This document shows positions 56,311-64,000 of a stretch of DNA of 64,000 bases, piece after piece. How positions within the stretch are numbered: position 1 is the stretch's first letter; each line of letters begins with the position of its first letter. Under the pieces are notes generated by a model. It saw only the letters and a program-made list of their open reading frames with translations. It was not told the origin of the DNA and ran no database searches. Source of the DNA: DUML01 sp050949905 (GTDB lineage: Bacteria > Bacillota > Desulfitobacteriia > Desulfitobacteriales > Syntrophobotulaceae); contig JBMNGP010000015.1 in the NCBI GenBank assembly GCA_050949905.1, forward strand, positions 178,313-242,312, written 5' to 3'. The translations under genes were made by a program, and so were the position numbers.

Positions 56311-59300
56311 ATGACAAAAACACGAAATAAGTTTATCAGCCTGCTTCTGGCAGTATGTATGGTAGTGACATTAATTCCGACTCCCGCAGCTGCAGGGGAG
56401 ATAGAGCCGGAGGTGGAGCCTCCTGCTTTGGAGCAGACTCAAGGAGCAGAGGAGGCACTTGAAAATCAGGAGCTTGAAGGAGTGCCGGAACAGCCATTTA
56501 ACCTTGAAGACCAAATAAAAACCTTGGAAGAAACTGAGAAAGAAAAGGTCACTAAAACCTTAAACTTCTCCAAGAATCCTGCCAGTGACGACAGCCAATA
56601 TGAATCTCAAGGCTGGAAATGGGACAATGAAACTAAAACTCTGACCTTAAACGGGCTGGACATTTCTGCCGAGACTTGTGGAATACATCTTCCAGCCGGT
56701 GCGATTATCGAGCTTAGAGGGAACGCAAAAGTGCATAGTTATAGGAAGTCGGACACCGATAAGCAAACGTCAGCAATTATTAGCGACGGCGAGTTGACTA
56801 TTAAAGGTCCGGGTAAGTTGCAGATCGATAGCATAAAAGGAATTGTCACCGGTGGAGATACGGTTGTTGAGGATGGCTGTATATTGGAGATCGATAAAGG
56901 TAATGCCATTACCACAGGTATTATTAATTCGGATGTCACAGACCTTCATGATCTGACTATCGGCGGAACTTTGCTTTTTCACGAGGATCGCTATGGAGGA
57001 ATATATGCTAAGAATTTTACGCTCACAAGCACAGGATTCATTAAGGCTGATTCAGCTGATATTTATGCCGGAGGTGAAGAAAGCAGTTTAACAGTAGAAA
57101 GCGGAGGTCGTCTGGAGACAAAGGGTAATATTAGTTCTGACGGAATTTTGACCATTGGCGGGACAGTAAGGTTAGGGGGGAATTTAGATAGCAAAGGTGC
57201 CTTAAGGATTACAGATACAGGTATAGTAACAGCTCACAAAATCTACTGCGAAAAGGTGTTTACAGTAGATGAGGGCGGCCAGGTGGAGATTACGGGAAGC
57301 CAAGGTGTTTATGCTAGTGATTCCGTCCTAATCAAGGGAATTCTCCAAGCAGAGTCTAGTGGGATTACATTTCTGGTCTCAGAGCCAGCAAACCTCACCA
57401 TTGCAGATACGGCTACGGTAACGATTGGCGAGATAAATGGCTGGTACGCAGAAATAATTGTCCATGGAACATTAAATATGCTTTCGTGGAAAAGCATGTA
57501 TTGTGCATCCCTTAGGGTCTCCGGCACAGGCCAGGCAGTTATAAATGTTAGGGAATTATATTGCTCTGGAGATGTTATCCTGGAGCGAGGAGGGATTCTC
57601 GAGGTCACGGTCGGGGATAGCGGAATTACGGCCCAGAACTTTTATTTCAATGATGGCGCCAGCATAACCGCCTCCTCCGAAGGAAATATGTATGCAGAAG
57701 AAGATATAAATATAAATTTCGGGACATCCACTTTAAGCGGCTCAAGTGTCTTAGCTGCCAATCTAATTATTGGGAACGGATCAACTTTAGTGAGCGACAA
57801 TTATCTGATACGGGTTGATAATCTAACTGTAGACAGCGGAGCAAGCTTTAAACACAGCGGCCTGGTTATCATCGCTGAAAGTGCTGAAAACAATGGCACT
57901 TGGCAGGGGAATAAAACTGTTTACTATGGCGAAGTTCCGGGTGTAACCCCTAGAGTCAGCAAGGATTTGATCTTGCGCAAAGCAATTCAAAGCACTTTAG
58001 ATTTTACAGAAGTTAGCGAAGGAATGAATCCTGCACAGACAATCGATAACCTTGCAACCGAAGGTTGGAAGTGGGTTCCGATTCTGGCAGAGGGTGTGGT
58101 CACAGGGGGGACACTTACTCTGGATAATATCCTGATTAGTGCTAATTACGGCCTTGTTCTTCCTGCTGGAACTAAGATCGAGTTAAGGGATCAAAGCGTC
58201 AATCACTTTCTGCCAATAGAAGTAGGAGGGAGCAACGCTATCTACGGATTGGGATCTCTGACCATTGCCGGAAAAGGAGAAATTAAAATTCAAGGCAAAA
58301 ATGGTCAAGGCATATTGGTTGAAGACGGAAATTTAGTAGTGTCGGGAGGCACATTACATATTCAACAAAGGGGTGAGCACGCCGAGGCAATTTATGTGAG
58401 AAAAGGTAACCTTACCCTGTCTGGGGGAGTGCTCAACCTCACAAATACGGAGTGGTATTCCGATGGAAGCTTTGGTATTCTAGCAGCGGTGAATCCCTAT
58501 GGTAGCTGTGGCATCTATCTGGAACAGGGAGATATGGCTATTTCCGGAGGGACCCTGCATATTCAAGGCTATAACTCCGGCCTGGTCAATGCCGGCCCTA
58601 CAGGTAATATCAATATCTCTGGAGGAACCCAGAACATAATTTTGGGAAACGGTAAGAGAATAAACGTAGGGATCAGCAGCTTGGCAAATGTGAAGATTTC
58701 CGGAGGCACAATAGCAGTAGAGCCAGGAAGCGACGATGAAGATCATACCGCTATCCTGGTCGGCGGCTTGCCTTATATGACGGAGGATGGCAGTCTCCAG
58801 CCGGGGAATCTTCAAGTTTCCGGCGGAACAGTTACTCTAGATTCCGGAATTCAAGTAGTGGGGAAAATCAACTTTTCCGGGGGCAGGATTTCGGCTCAAG
58901 GAGTTGATGAATTCCCGGCAATACTTTCCTACGCTCTGGTTAGCGAGAACATGGAACCCATGATTACCATCTCCGGTATGAATACTACTCCCGCTAATGC
59001 TAAGGTAGTATCTATAGATTTGGAAGAGGGAACAGGAGAAGGAACAATAAACCTTAGGCTTACCACCTTCGCAGCGGAAGAAAAGGAGTTTACAGACCCA
59101 TATGAATTCCTGGCTAGCCTGCTTTCTGAAATCACCCTAACTAAAAATACAAGGTCCTCCGACTCAACCCCTCCCCAGGGGACAACTGTCACCGGAAGTC
59201 TTCTGGACAATAAAACAGGGCAAGAACTTAAGCCCATTAAAGCTGAAGTTTTTAAGGAAAAGGACGGAACCCTGACTGTAGCCATGAAAGCCCAAGAGAA

Positions 59301-60690
59301 CCTGCAATTCCGGCAGCCCAACGGAAAAACTGCACCAATCAGTGCTCCCGAAAGACTGGGGTTTTCCGCCGGTAGTTCTGGCAGTACTGATGGAAATACA
59401 CAGATTAAGCTGAAAGCAGACGGAACTATTGAAATAGCTAATCTAAAAAATGAAACGAACAGCACTTTCCGACTTACTTACGACTTAGGGAACGGGCAGC
59501 AGATCTCTATCGGCACCTTGAAAGTAAAAGTAAATAGCAAGGGAAAGGTAGACTTAAGTTGTTCCCTGATTGACCCTTATGGAATTATTACAGACCCTGC
59601 TACCGGACAGGCTATCGCCGGTGCCGAGATCACCTTGTATTATGCGGATACGGCAAGAAACCGGGAGAAAGGCCTTACCCCGGGTACCCTGGTCGAGCTT
59701 CCAGTCTTGCCGGATTTCGCCCCCAATGATAACCGCAATCCTCAAACAAGTGATCCAAACGGCTTCTATGCCTTTATGGTTTTCCCTGATGCGGATTATT
59801 ATCTCACAGCAGTGAAGGAAGGGTATGAAAACTACCGCAGTATCGTTATTTCGGTGGAAGAGGAAATCGTGGAATGGAACTTCAAACTCAATAAGCCTCT
59901 GGCCGGAATTCACCGTCTGGCCGGAGAAAGCCGAGTGGATACTGCCCTAGCCATTGCCAAGGCCAACTACACGGAAAAGGTGGCCAATGCGGTCCTGGCT
60001 ACAGCAGCCAACTATCCAGATGCTTTAACAGGAAGCGTCTTAGCCTATAAACTCCAGGCACCTATCCTCTTGGTGGGCAGCAATAAGGCTGACCAGGACA
60101 AAGTCCTCAACTATCTCCGGGAGAACCTCCAAGCTGATGGGAAGGTTTATATCCTGGGCGGAACCGGAGCCATTCCCCTTGAGGTGGAAAAGGCTGTTCA
60201 AAGGATCGGCTTTACAAACATTACCCGCCTCAGCGGAGATAACCGCGGAAAAACGGCTCTGGCCATTGCCGAGAGACTGGAAGTACAAAAAGGAAGGCCG
60301 GTTATCTTGGTCAATGAAAATAGTTATGCGGATGCTTTGGTTGTGAGCAGTATAGCGGCTGTAGCCCAAAGCCCCATCCTGCCGGTGGGCAAAGACCGGC
60401 TCAGTGCCGAAATGAAAACAAAACTTGCGGAGCTAAATCCCGATAGGGTCTATCTCATCGGCGGGGAAGGTGTTCTCAGTCCTGCTATTGTAAAGGAAAT
60501 CGAGGAGATTACTTCTTTGAATAGTTCCCGGATTATCAGAATAGCCGGTCAAAATCGCTATGAAACTGCTTTGGCCATAGCTCAGTATTTTAATCCCCAG
60601 GGCCAAAATGTCTGCCTGGCCACCGGTAAGAATTTCCCGGATGCCCTGGCAGGCCTCGATACCGTCCAAGCCAGGCAGCATCATGTCTAA
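56311..60690 (+). CDS. Large secreted cell-wall protein with CWB2 repeats, 3' truncated
   Basis: 1459 residues. The signal peptide is followed by AGEIEPEVEPP and an acidic linker. The body (about 80-900) is built of repeated strand motifs, many of form SGGTLHIQ and TLNGLDIS, suggesting a beta-helix. A Cna-B-like carboxypeptidase-regulatory region (GQAIAGAEITLYYADT) follows. Two full cell-wall-binding type 2 repeats (RLAGESRVDTALAIAK; RLSGDNRGKTALAIAE) and a third (RIAGQNRYETALAIAQ) anchor it to the wall. The third repeat breaks off after NFPDALAG and the frame then reads antisense response-regulator sequence to a stop at 60690. The natural C terminus is therefore missing. Confidence 0.85.
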   Translation: MTKTRNKFISLLLAVCMVVTLIPTPAAAGEIEPEVEPPALEQTQGAEEALENQELEGVPEQPFNLEDQIKTLEETEKEKVTKTLNFSKNPASDDSQYESQGWKWDNETKTLTLNGLDISAETCGIHLPAGAIIELRGNAKVHSYRKSDTDKQTSAIISDGELTIKGPGKLQIDSIKGIVTGGDTVVEDGCILEIDKGNAITTGIINSDVTDLHDLTIGGTLLFHEDRYGGIYAKNFTLTSTGFIKADSADIYAGGEESSLTVESGGRLETKGNISSDGILTIGGTVRLGGNLDSKGALRITDTGIVTAHKIYCEKVFTVDEGGQVEITGSQGVYASDSVLIKGILQAESSGITFLVSEPANLTIADTATVTIGEINGWYAEIIVHGTLNMLSWKSMYCASLRVSGTGQAVINVRELYCSGDVILERGGILEVTVGDSGITAQNFYFNDGASITASSEGNMYAEEDININFGTSTLSGSSVLAANLIIGNGSTLVSDNYLIRVDNLTVDSGASFKHSGLVIIAESAENNGTWQGNKTVYYGEVPGVTPRVSKDLILRKAIQSTLDFTEVSEGMNPAQTIDNLATEGWKWVPILAEGVVTGGTLTLDNILISANYGLVLPAGTKIELRDQSVNHFLPIEVGGSNAIYGLGSLTIAGKGEIKIQGKNGQGILVEDGNLVVSGGTLHIQQRGEHAEAIYVRKGNLTLSGGVLNLTNTEWYSDGSFGILAAVNPYGSCGIYLEQGDMAISGGTLHIQGYNSGLVNAGPTGNINISGGTQNIILGNGKRINVGISSLANVKISGGTIAVEPGSDDEDHTAILVGGLPYMTEDGSLQPGNLQVSGGTVTLDSGIQVVGKINFSGGRISAQGVDEFPAILSYALVSENMEPMITISGMNTTPANAKVVSIDLEEGTGEGTINLRLTTFAAEEKEFTDPYEFLASLLSEITLTKNTRSSDSTPPQGTTVTGSLLDNKTGQELKPIKAEVFKEKDGTLTVAMKAQENLQFRQPNGKTAPISAPERLGFSAGSSGSTDGNTQIKLKADGTIEIANLKNETNSTFRLTYDLGNGQQISIGTLKVKVNSKGKVDLSCSLIDPYGIITDPATGQAIAGAEITLYYADTARNREKGLTPGTLVELPVLPDFAPNDNRNPQTSDPNGFYAFMVFPDADYYLTAVKEGYENYRSIVISVEEEIVEWNFKLNKPLAGIHRLAGESRVDTALAIAKANYTEKVANAVLATAANYPDALTGSVLAYKLQAPILLVGSNKADQDKVLNYLRENLQADGKVYILGGTGAIPLEVEKAVQRIGFTNITRLSGDNRGKTALAIAERLEVQKGRPVILVNENSYADALVVSSIAAVAQSPILPVGKDRLSAEMKTKLAELNPDRVYLIGGEGVLSPAIVKEIEEITSLNSSRIIRIAGQNRYETALAIAQYFNPQGQNVCLATGKNFPDALAGLDTVQARQHHV

Positions 60691-60846
60691 GATAATTAAA
60701 TCGGGATTGGCGGCCAAGGCTGCCGAAACGGCCTGTCTTCCGTCTTCTGCAGCAATAACCTGATAGCCTTCCCTTTGGAGATACAAGGTCAGTACCTCTC
60801 GGATATCTTCATCGTCATCAACAATAAGAATCCTTTCTCCTGCCAA
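60637..60846 (-). pseudogene. Response regulator, truncated after the receiver phosphorylation site
   Basis: Minus-strand OmpR/PhoP-type receiver from TTG 60846 with GGAGG upstream. It has VDDDEDI acidic residues and the phosphoacceptor Asp54 in LIILDMMLPGLDGIEACQGIR. After about residue 70 the frame enters the antisense of the CWB2 gene and continues as unrelated codons to 60433. The rest of the receiver and the DNA-binding domain are missing. It lies downstream of the histidine kinase in the same direction, so it was probably its partner. Confidence 0.8.
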
Positions 60847-60866
60847 AATATTTCGCCTCCGTATTT

Positions 60867-60899
60867 AGCTGATATCCTGGAAAGGATTCAGCTTTTTTA
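60867..60899 (+). terminator. Plus-strand intrinsic terminator between the regulator and kinase genes
   Basis: AGCTGA-t-ATCCT (60867-60878), loop GGAA, AGGAT-TCAGCT (60883-60893), then TTTTTTAT. An 11-bp stem with one bulge. The T-tract is on the plus strand, opposite to the flanking genes. Confidence 0.65.
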
Positions 60900-60959
60900 T
60901 TAAATATTAAATCTGCAATAGTTGTCCTTATGAATAAAGGCTATTGGACCCTTCAAGGT

Positions 60960-63117
60960 TCAAGTTTTGCAAGAACTTCTCTGTTTGGAAACCGGTAAAG
61001 TGAAGAAAAAACGGCTTCCTTTTCCTAGTTCGCTTTCTGCCCATATTTGGCCGCCGTGATATTTCACGATTTCCTTGGCGATAGCCAGGCCTAAGCCGCT
61101 GCCTTTTTCGCCTGGCTGGCGGACTTTGGTAACCATATAAAAACGCTCAAAGATATGCTCAAGATTTTCAGGCGAAATACCTGCCCCTGTATCGGCAACT
61201 TCCAGCTGCAGGGTTTTCTTGTCATTAATCAAGCGAAGGCTGAGGCTGATTTGTCCCCCTGGGGGCGTATGCTTTAAAGCATTACTGAAAAGGTTGGTAA
61301 ACACCCTTTCCAGCTGTTCGCTGTCAATGTTGAGAAAGAGATCTTCTGTATATCCCAGGGTGGTTCATTAAGTCCTCGGGAAACCTGATCTGTAATTCAA
61401 CGGTCGAGGCTTGAAAATCCAAGGTATATTGCTCACAGATAGCTTCTAGATATTTAATAAGAGGAACAGATTTAAAGTGAAGCTGAGACTGCCGGGATTC
61501 TAAGCGGGCAAGTTCCGTCAATTGCTCTACCAGATGATTGATACTGATTACTTTTTCCGCTACTCTGGCCAAGTATTTCTTCTGCTGTTCCGGATCCCGG
61601 ACAATTCCATCCAGGATAGTATCTACATAGCCCTTGATGGAAGTCAGAGGAGTACGCAGATCATGGGAAATATTCTGGACTAAGAACTGACGGGATTTTT
61701 CCGACCGGGAGGCAGCCGCATAGGCTTTTTCCAACTCCTTATTGGAAGTTTCTAAAGCTTGGGTTCTTTCTTGTACTTTTTCTTCCAAGCTGTCGTTCAA
61801 TCGGCGAAGTTCTGCGGTGACCAATTCAGTTTTACTGAAGCTTTGGGAAAGCTTCTGAGCCAAAACTAAGGATTGAGCAAAAACCAAAATGAGTAATCCC
61901 CAGGAAGAAAGGTTTCCCCTGGTGACTATACTTCTTAAGAAATGAGCTTCGGTATCATTGAGAAAAATGCTCAGGAAAATAATATCGTTGACAGCGCAAA
62001 ACAGAAGGATAGTTACACCTATGCCGATAAGATAAGCCCCTTCTCTCTTACGCCAACAAGTAACAACGACCAGATACAGAATATAAGCCGGGACTACCAG
62101 CAGGAAGAATAGTTGATAGGCGGGATTGAAGGGTGTGAAGATTCGGGCGGGGGTCAGCAAAACTAACAGGCCAAAGGCAAAACCTACAATGTAAATCAAG
62201 CGATTGAGCCTTGGCCGAATATCCTGAGGGAAAATTGTCTTTAAAAACATAAAGAACAAGGGTATCCCCACATAAAAAGCGGTGGTTTGAATTTTATGGG
62301 CTATTTCCCAGCTGAAATCAGGGAATAGATTGATAAAATATATTTCGCCCACCAACAAGGTCCTGCAAGCTATCATCAGAGTATAGATGCCAAAATAGAG
62401 AGTGGAGCGATCCTTGGTGCGGAAAGCAAAAAGACCTAAATGGTATAATCCGATAATAAATAAGCTGCCGAAAAGAAATAGCTCCAGGGCAAGGTTGTTG
62501 TTGCGTAGCTGGGTGATTTGACCCTGGGAGCCTAAGTACAGACTTTCCAGAATACCTCCGCTGCGATGACGAAAATTGGCTACCTGGACCACTAATTCTA
62601 TGGTCCCGTCAGTAGGCTGGAGATAGGCAACTTGAGGGAGATATTGGGGAACCATTTGTTCTTTGTTTACAGCCACCTTGCCGGCGGAGGCCAGTAACTG
62701 ACCATTGGCCCAAAGTTTATAGGAAGTAAAGATTCGGGGAATTTTTAGCCCGAGAATTTGTTGGCCCGGAGAATAAATTCTCAAACGATAGGTTGCATAA
62801 CCTTGGCCGGAGAGTTCTTGGCCATCGATTTTGTATTTGTTCCAGGCCCTGGGAACCGCAATTTGGTTCTCAGTTGTAAGGTCAGCTGTGTTTGTAAAAT
62901 CCTCCGGAGAAAGCAGTTCCTGCCAATAGAATTCCCACTGCCCGTCCAAAAGGATAATCCCATCTTGTTCCCAATTCCAATCGGCTAAGTCCAAGATCCC
63001 GTTAACGGCCTGGGGTTTGTTTGCCGCTTTAGGTAAATCGGGTTGGCCATTGAGCACCAAGCTAACAGTGAAAAAACCGATAAGTATTGCTGCAAGGGAT
63101 ATGAAAAGCTTTTTCAA
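60960..63117 (-). pseudogene. 7TMR-DISM histidine kinase, disrupted by a +1 frameshift
   Basis: From TTG 63117: signal/TM helix, an extracellular 7TMR-DISMED2-type domain (SYKLWANGQLLASAG), seven membrane helices (about 215-400), a coiled coil, then HisKA with phosphoacceptor SHDLRTPLTSIKGY. The first frame stops at 61324 (SLSQH). The next frame carries the HATPase_c domain (NLFSNALKHTPPGG, DTGAGISPENLEHIFERFY, GSGLGLAIAKEIV) to 60960. The total is 719 codons plus one base, so a single-base insertion near 61360-61366 explains the break. It would sense carbohydrates or other extracellular ligands and signal to the truncated regulator downstream. Confidence 0.82.
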
Positions 63118-63245
63118 AATGCTGCCTCCAAACAGTGAAGAAGTGAAAAATTACAATGCTTGGTATTTCTAGAAATAGATTTCGCTAAGTTATGTCTTAA
63201 CCCTTTAATGTGACATCTTTTTTATATCCTTAAGATATATGAAAC

Positions 63246-63420
63246 GGTGTGTCTACTTGAGAGTCGATAAAGCTTTGTAAATAAAGGTTTAGGCGTGTTC
63301 CCCAACCTACTAACGTAGCGCCAGATGATGGGACTTCTTGCCCTCGGTTTGAGGAAACAAGTCCATAACCGCAGTAGTTGCTAGTCAAGTGGTCAGGTTA
63401 GATGATAGTTTGAAACAGAA
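63246..63420 (+). other. Structured non-coding-looking segment of unknown identity
   Basis: Part of a 414-bp gap. It contains GGACTT ... AAGTCC with inner CCTC/GAGG pairing at about 63341-63374, preceded by a CCCAACC-rich stretch. One frame reads NVAPDDGTSCPRFEETSP then stop, reminiscent of the 3' end of IS200/IS605 tnpB genes, but I cannot confirm that. It may be a remnant of such an element or its guide-RNA region. Confidence 0.3.
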
Positions 63421-63466
63421 TTTCGTATGTTGTAATTACACCATACAAAAACATGGTTCTGAATGG

Positions 63467-63472
63467 TATAAT
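63467..63472 (+). promoter_or_regulatory. Extended -10 upstream of the hemerythrin gene
   Basis: TGGTATAAT with perfect TATAAT at 63467-63472, 60 nt upstream of the start codon. A weak TACAAA at 63444 is at 17-nt spacing. Confidence 0.5.
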
Positions 63473-63531
63473 ATAAAAAACTATTAGCTATGTGAAATTT
63501 ACTAGGAGCTTATTAAAAGGAGGATTTAAAA

Positions 63532-64000
63532 ATGGGAAAAGCCACACAAGATCTTCGGAAGGAACACCAGGCTATCCTTTATGTCCTGCAAATACTTAAC
63601 AAAATGATGGAGCCAGTAGCCGCGATGCTAAAAGCCTGCTTCATTATTACGGTGAGGTGGTTTATTTCCTCAAAATATTTGTGGATAAATGCCACCACGG
63701 CAAAGAGGAGAATTTCTTATTCAAAGAGCTGGTTAACAAGGGAGTCCCTAACGAGGGTGGCCCTGTCGGTGCAATGCTGCAGGAACACGTTCAGGGCAGA
63801 GACTACATCGCCCAAATGAGCCAAAGTCTTGATGAAAAAAACATTGAAGGATTCAATAAGCAGCTGCGCTCTACCGCGACCTGTTACGCCGGCATATCGA
63901 GAAGGAAACAATGTGCTTTTCATGATGGCGGATAAAGTGATTAATGAACAGGAGCAAAAATCTTTTGTTTCGAACAATTTGAGCAGCATGAAGAGGATGT
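63532..64000 (+). pseudogene. Hemerythrin-domain protein with several frameshifts, runs off the window
   Basis: Start ATG 63532 with AGGAGG gives MGKATQDLRKEHQAILYVLQ, the first His-containing helix of a hemerythrin-like diiron domain. Near 63625 the frame changes, and another frame gives YYGEVVYFLKIFVDKCHHGKEE (second helix pair), then GAMLQEHVQGRDYI. Further single-base shifts near 63858, 63908 and 63967 are needed to reach RRHIEKENNVLFMMADKVI and FEQFEQHEEDV. Corrected, it is a normal oxygen/iron-sensing hemerythrin-like protein. Four shifts in 470 bp make sequence error or a decayed gene equally possible. Confidence 0.75.

Overview
The window is a dense, mostly plus-strand segment of an anaerobic, endospore-lineage Firmicute. 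The best guess is a Desulfitobacteriia/Peptococcaceae relative. This is inferred from the low-to-mid GC Clostridia-like gene content, strong AGGAGG ribosome binding sites with frequent GTG/TTG starts, the rapZ-yvcK-whiA block, a pgk-tpiA-gpmI-eno operon followed by secG, a K+-type membrane pyrophosphatase, [FeFe]-hydrogenase maturases and a mercury-methylation pair. No rRNA, tRNA or CRISPR array was seen; the one clear RNA gene is tmRNA.

Layout. 1-1439: end of a LytS/LytTR two-component system. 1695-9446: a Cof-type phosphatase, an FMN 2-hydroxyacid oxidase-like protein, a large B12-binding radical SAM protein, a solute-binding lipoprotein, rapZ and yvcK. 9480-16556: whiA, rpoN (sigma-54), a Na/Pi cotransporter and TrkA/TrkH potassium uptake. 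16705-34775: a catabolic regulon with a PrpR-type sigma-54 activator, a promoter with a clear -24/-12 element, a four-subunit 2-oxoacid:ferredoxin oxidoreductase, an orphan LeuC-like hydro-lyase, GlcD/GlcF-type 2-hydroxyacid oxidase subunits, a ferredoxin, a CO-dehydrogenase homologue that has lost its Ni-Fe-S active-site ligands, two unrecognised redox-type proteins, an NAD(P)H/FAD oxidoreductase and a zinc alcohol dehydrogenase. A second -24/-12 promoter then drives a TRAP transporter. 35214-42663: glycolytic operon, secG, hppA. 43045-46719: esterase, a frameshifted HD protein, a frameshifted smpB, a DUF4003 protein and ssrA. 46929-54316: permease, arsR-hgcA-hgcB (mercury methylation) and hydR-hydE-hydG-hydF. 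54693-56091: an IS256-type element carrying a 48-nt perfect palindrome. 56311-64000: a CWB2 surface protein fused tail-to-tail with a truncated response regulator, a frameshifted 7TM histidine kinase and a hemerythrin gene with several frameshifts.

How it fits together. The 16.7-34.8 kb block looks like one physiological unit: TRAP uptake of a small organic acid, oxidation of a 2-hydroxyacid, oxidative decarboxylation to an acyl-CoA with ferredoxin as acceptor, and an unusual Fe-S/flavin electron-transfer module built around the degenerate CODH. Both halves carry a sigma-54 promoter and a shared GTTT...AAAC dyad about 140-190 bp upstream, the expected position for binding of the adjacent activator. 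This module is the best candidate for an undescribed system. The hgcAB pair predicts an ability to methylate mercury.

Caution. smpB, the HD gene, the histidine kinase and the hemerythrin gene all read as intact proteins if single-base indels are corrected, and the CWB2/response-regulator junction is chimeric. Sequence or assembly error is therefore possible, especially beyond about 60.6 kb.
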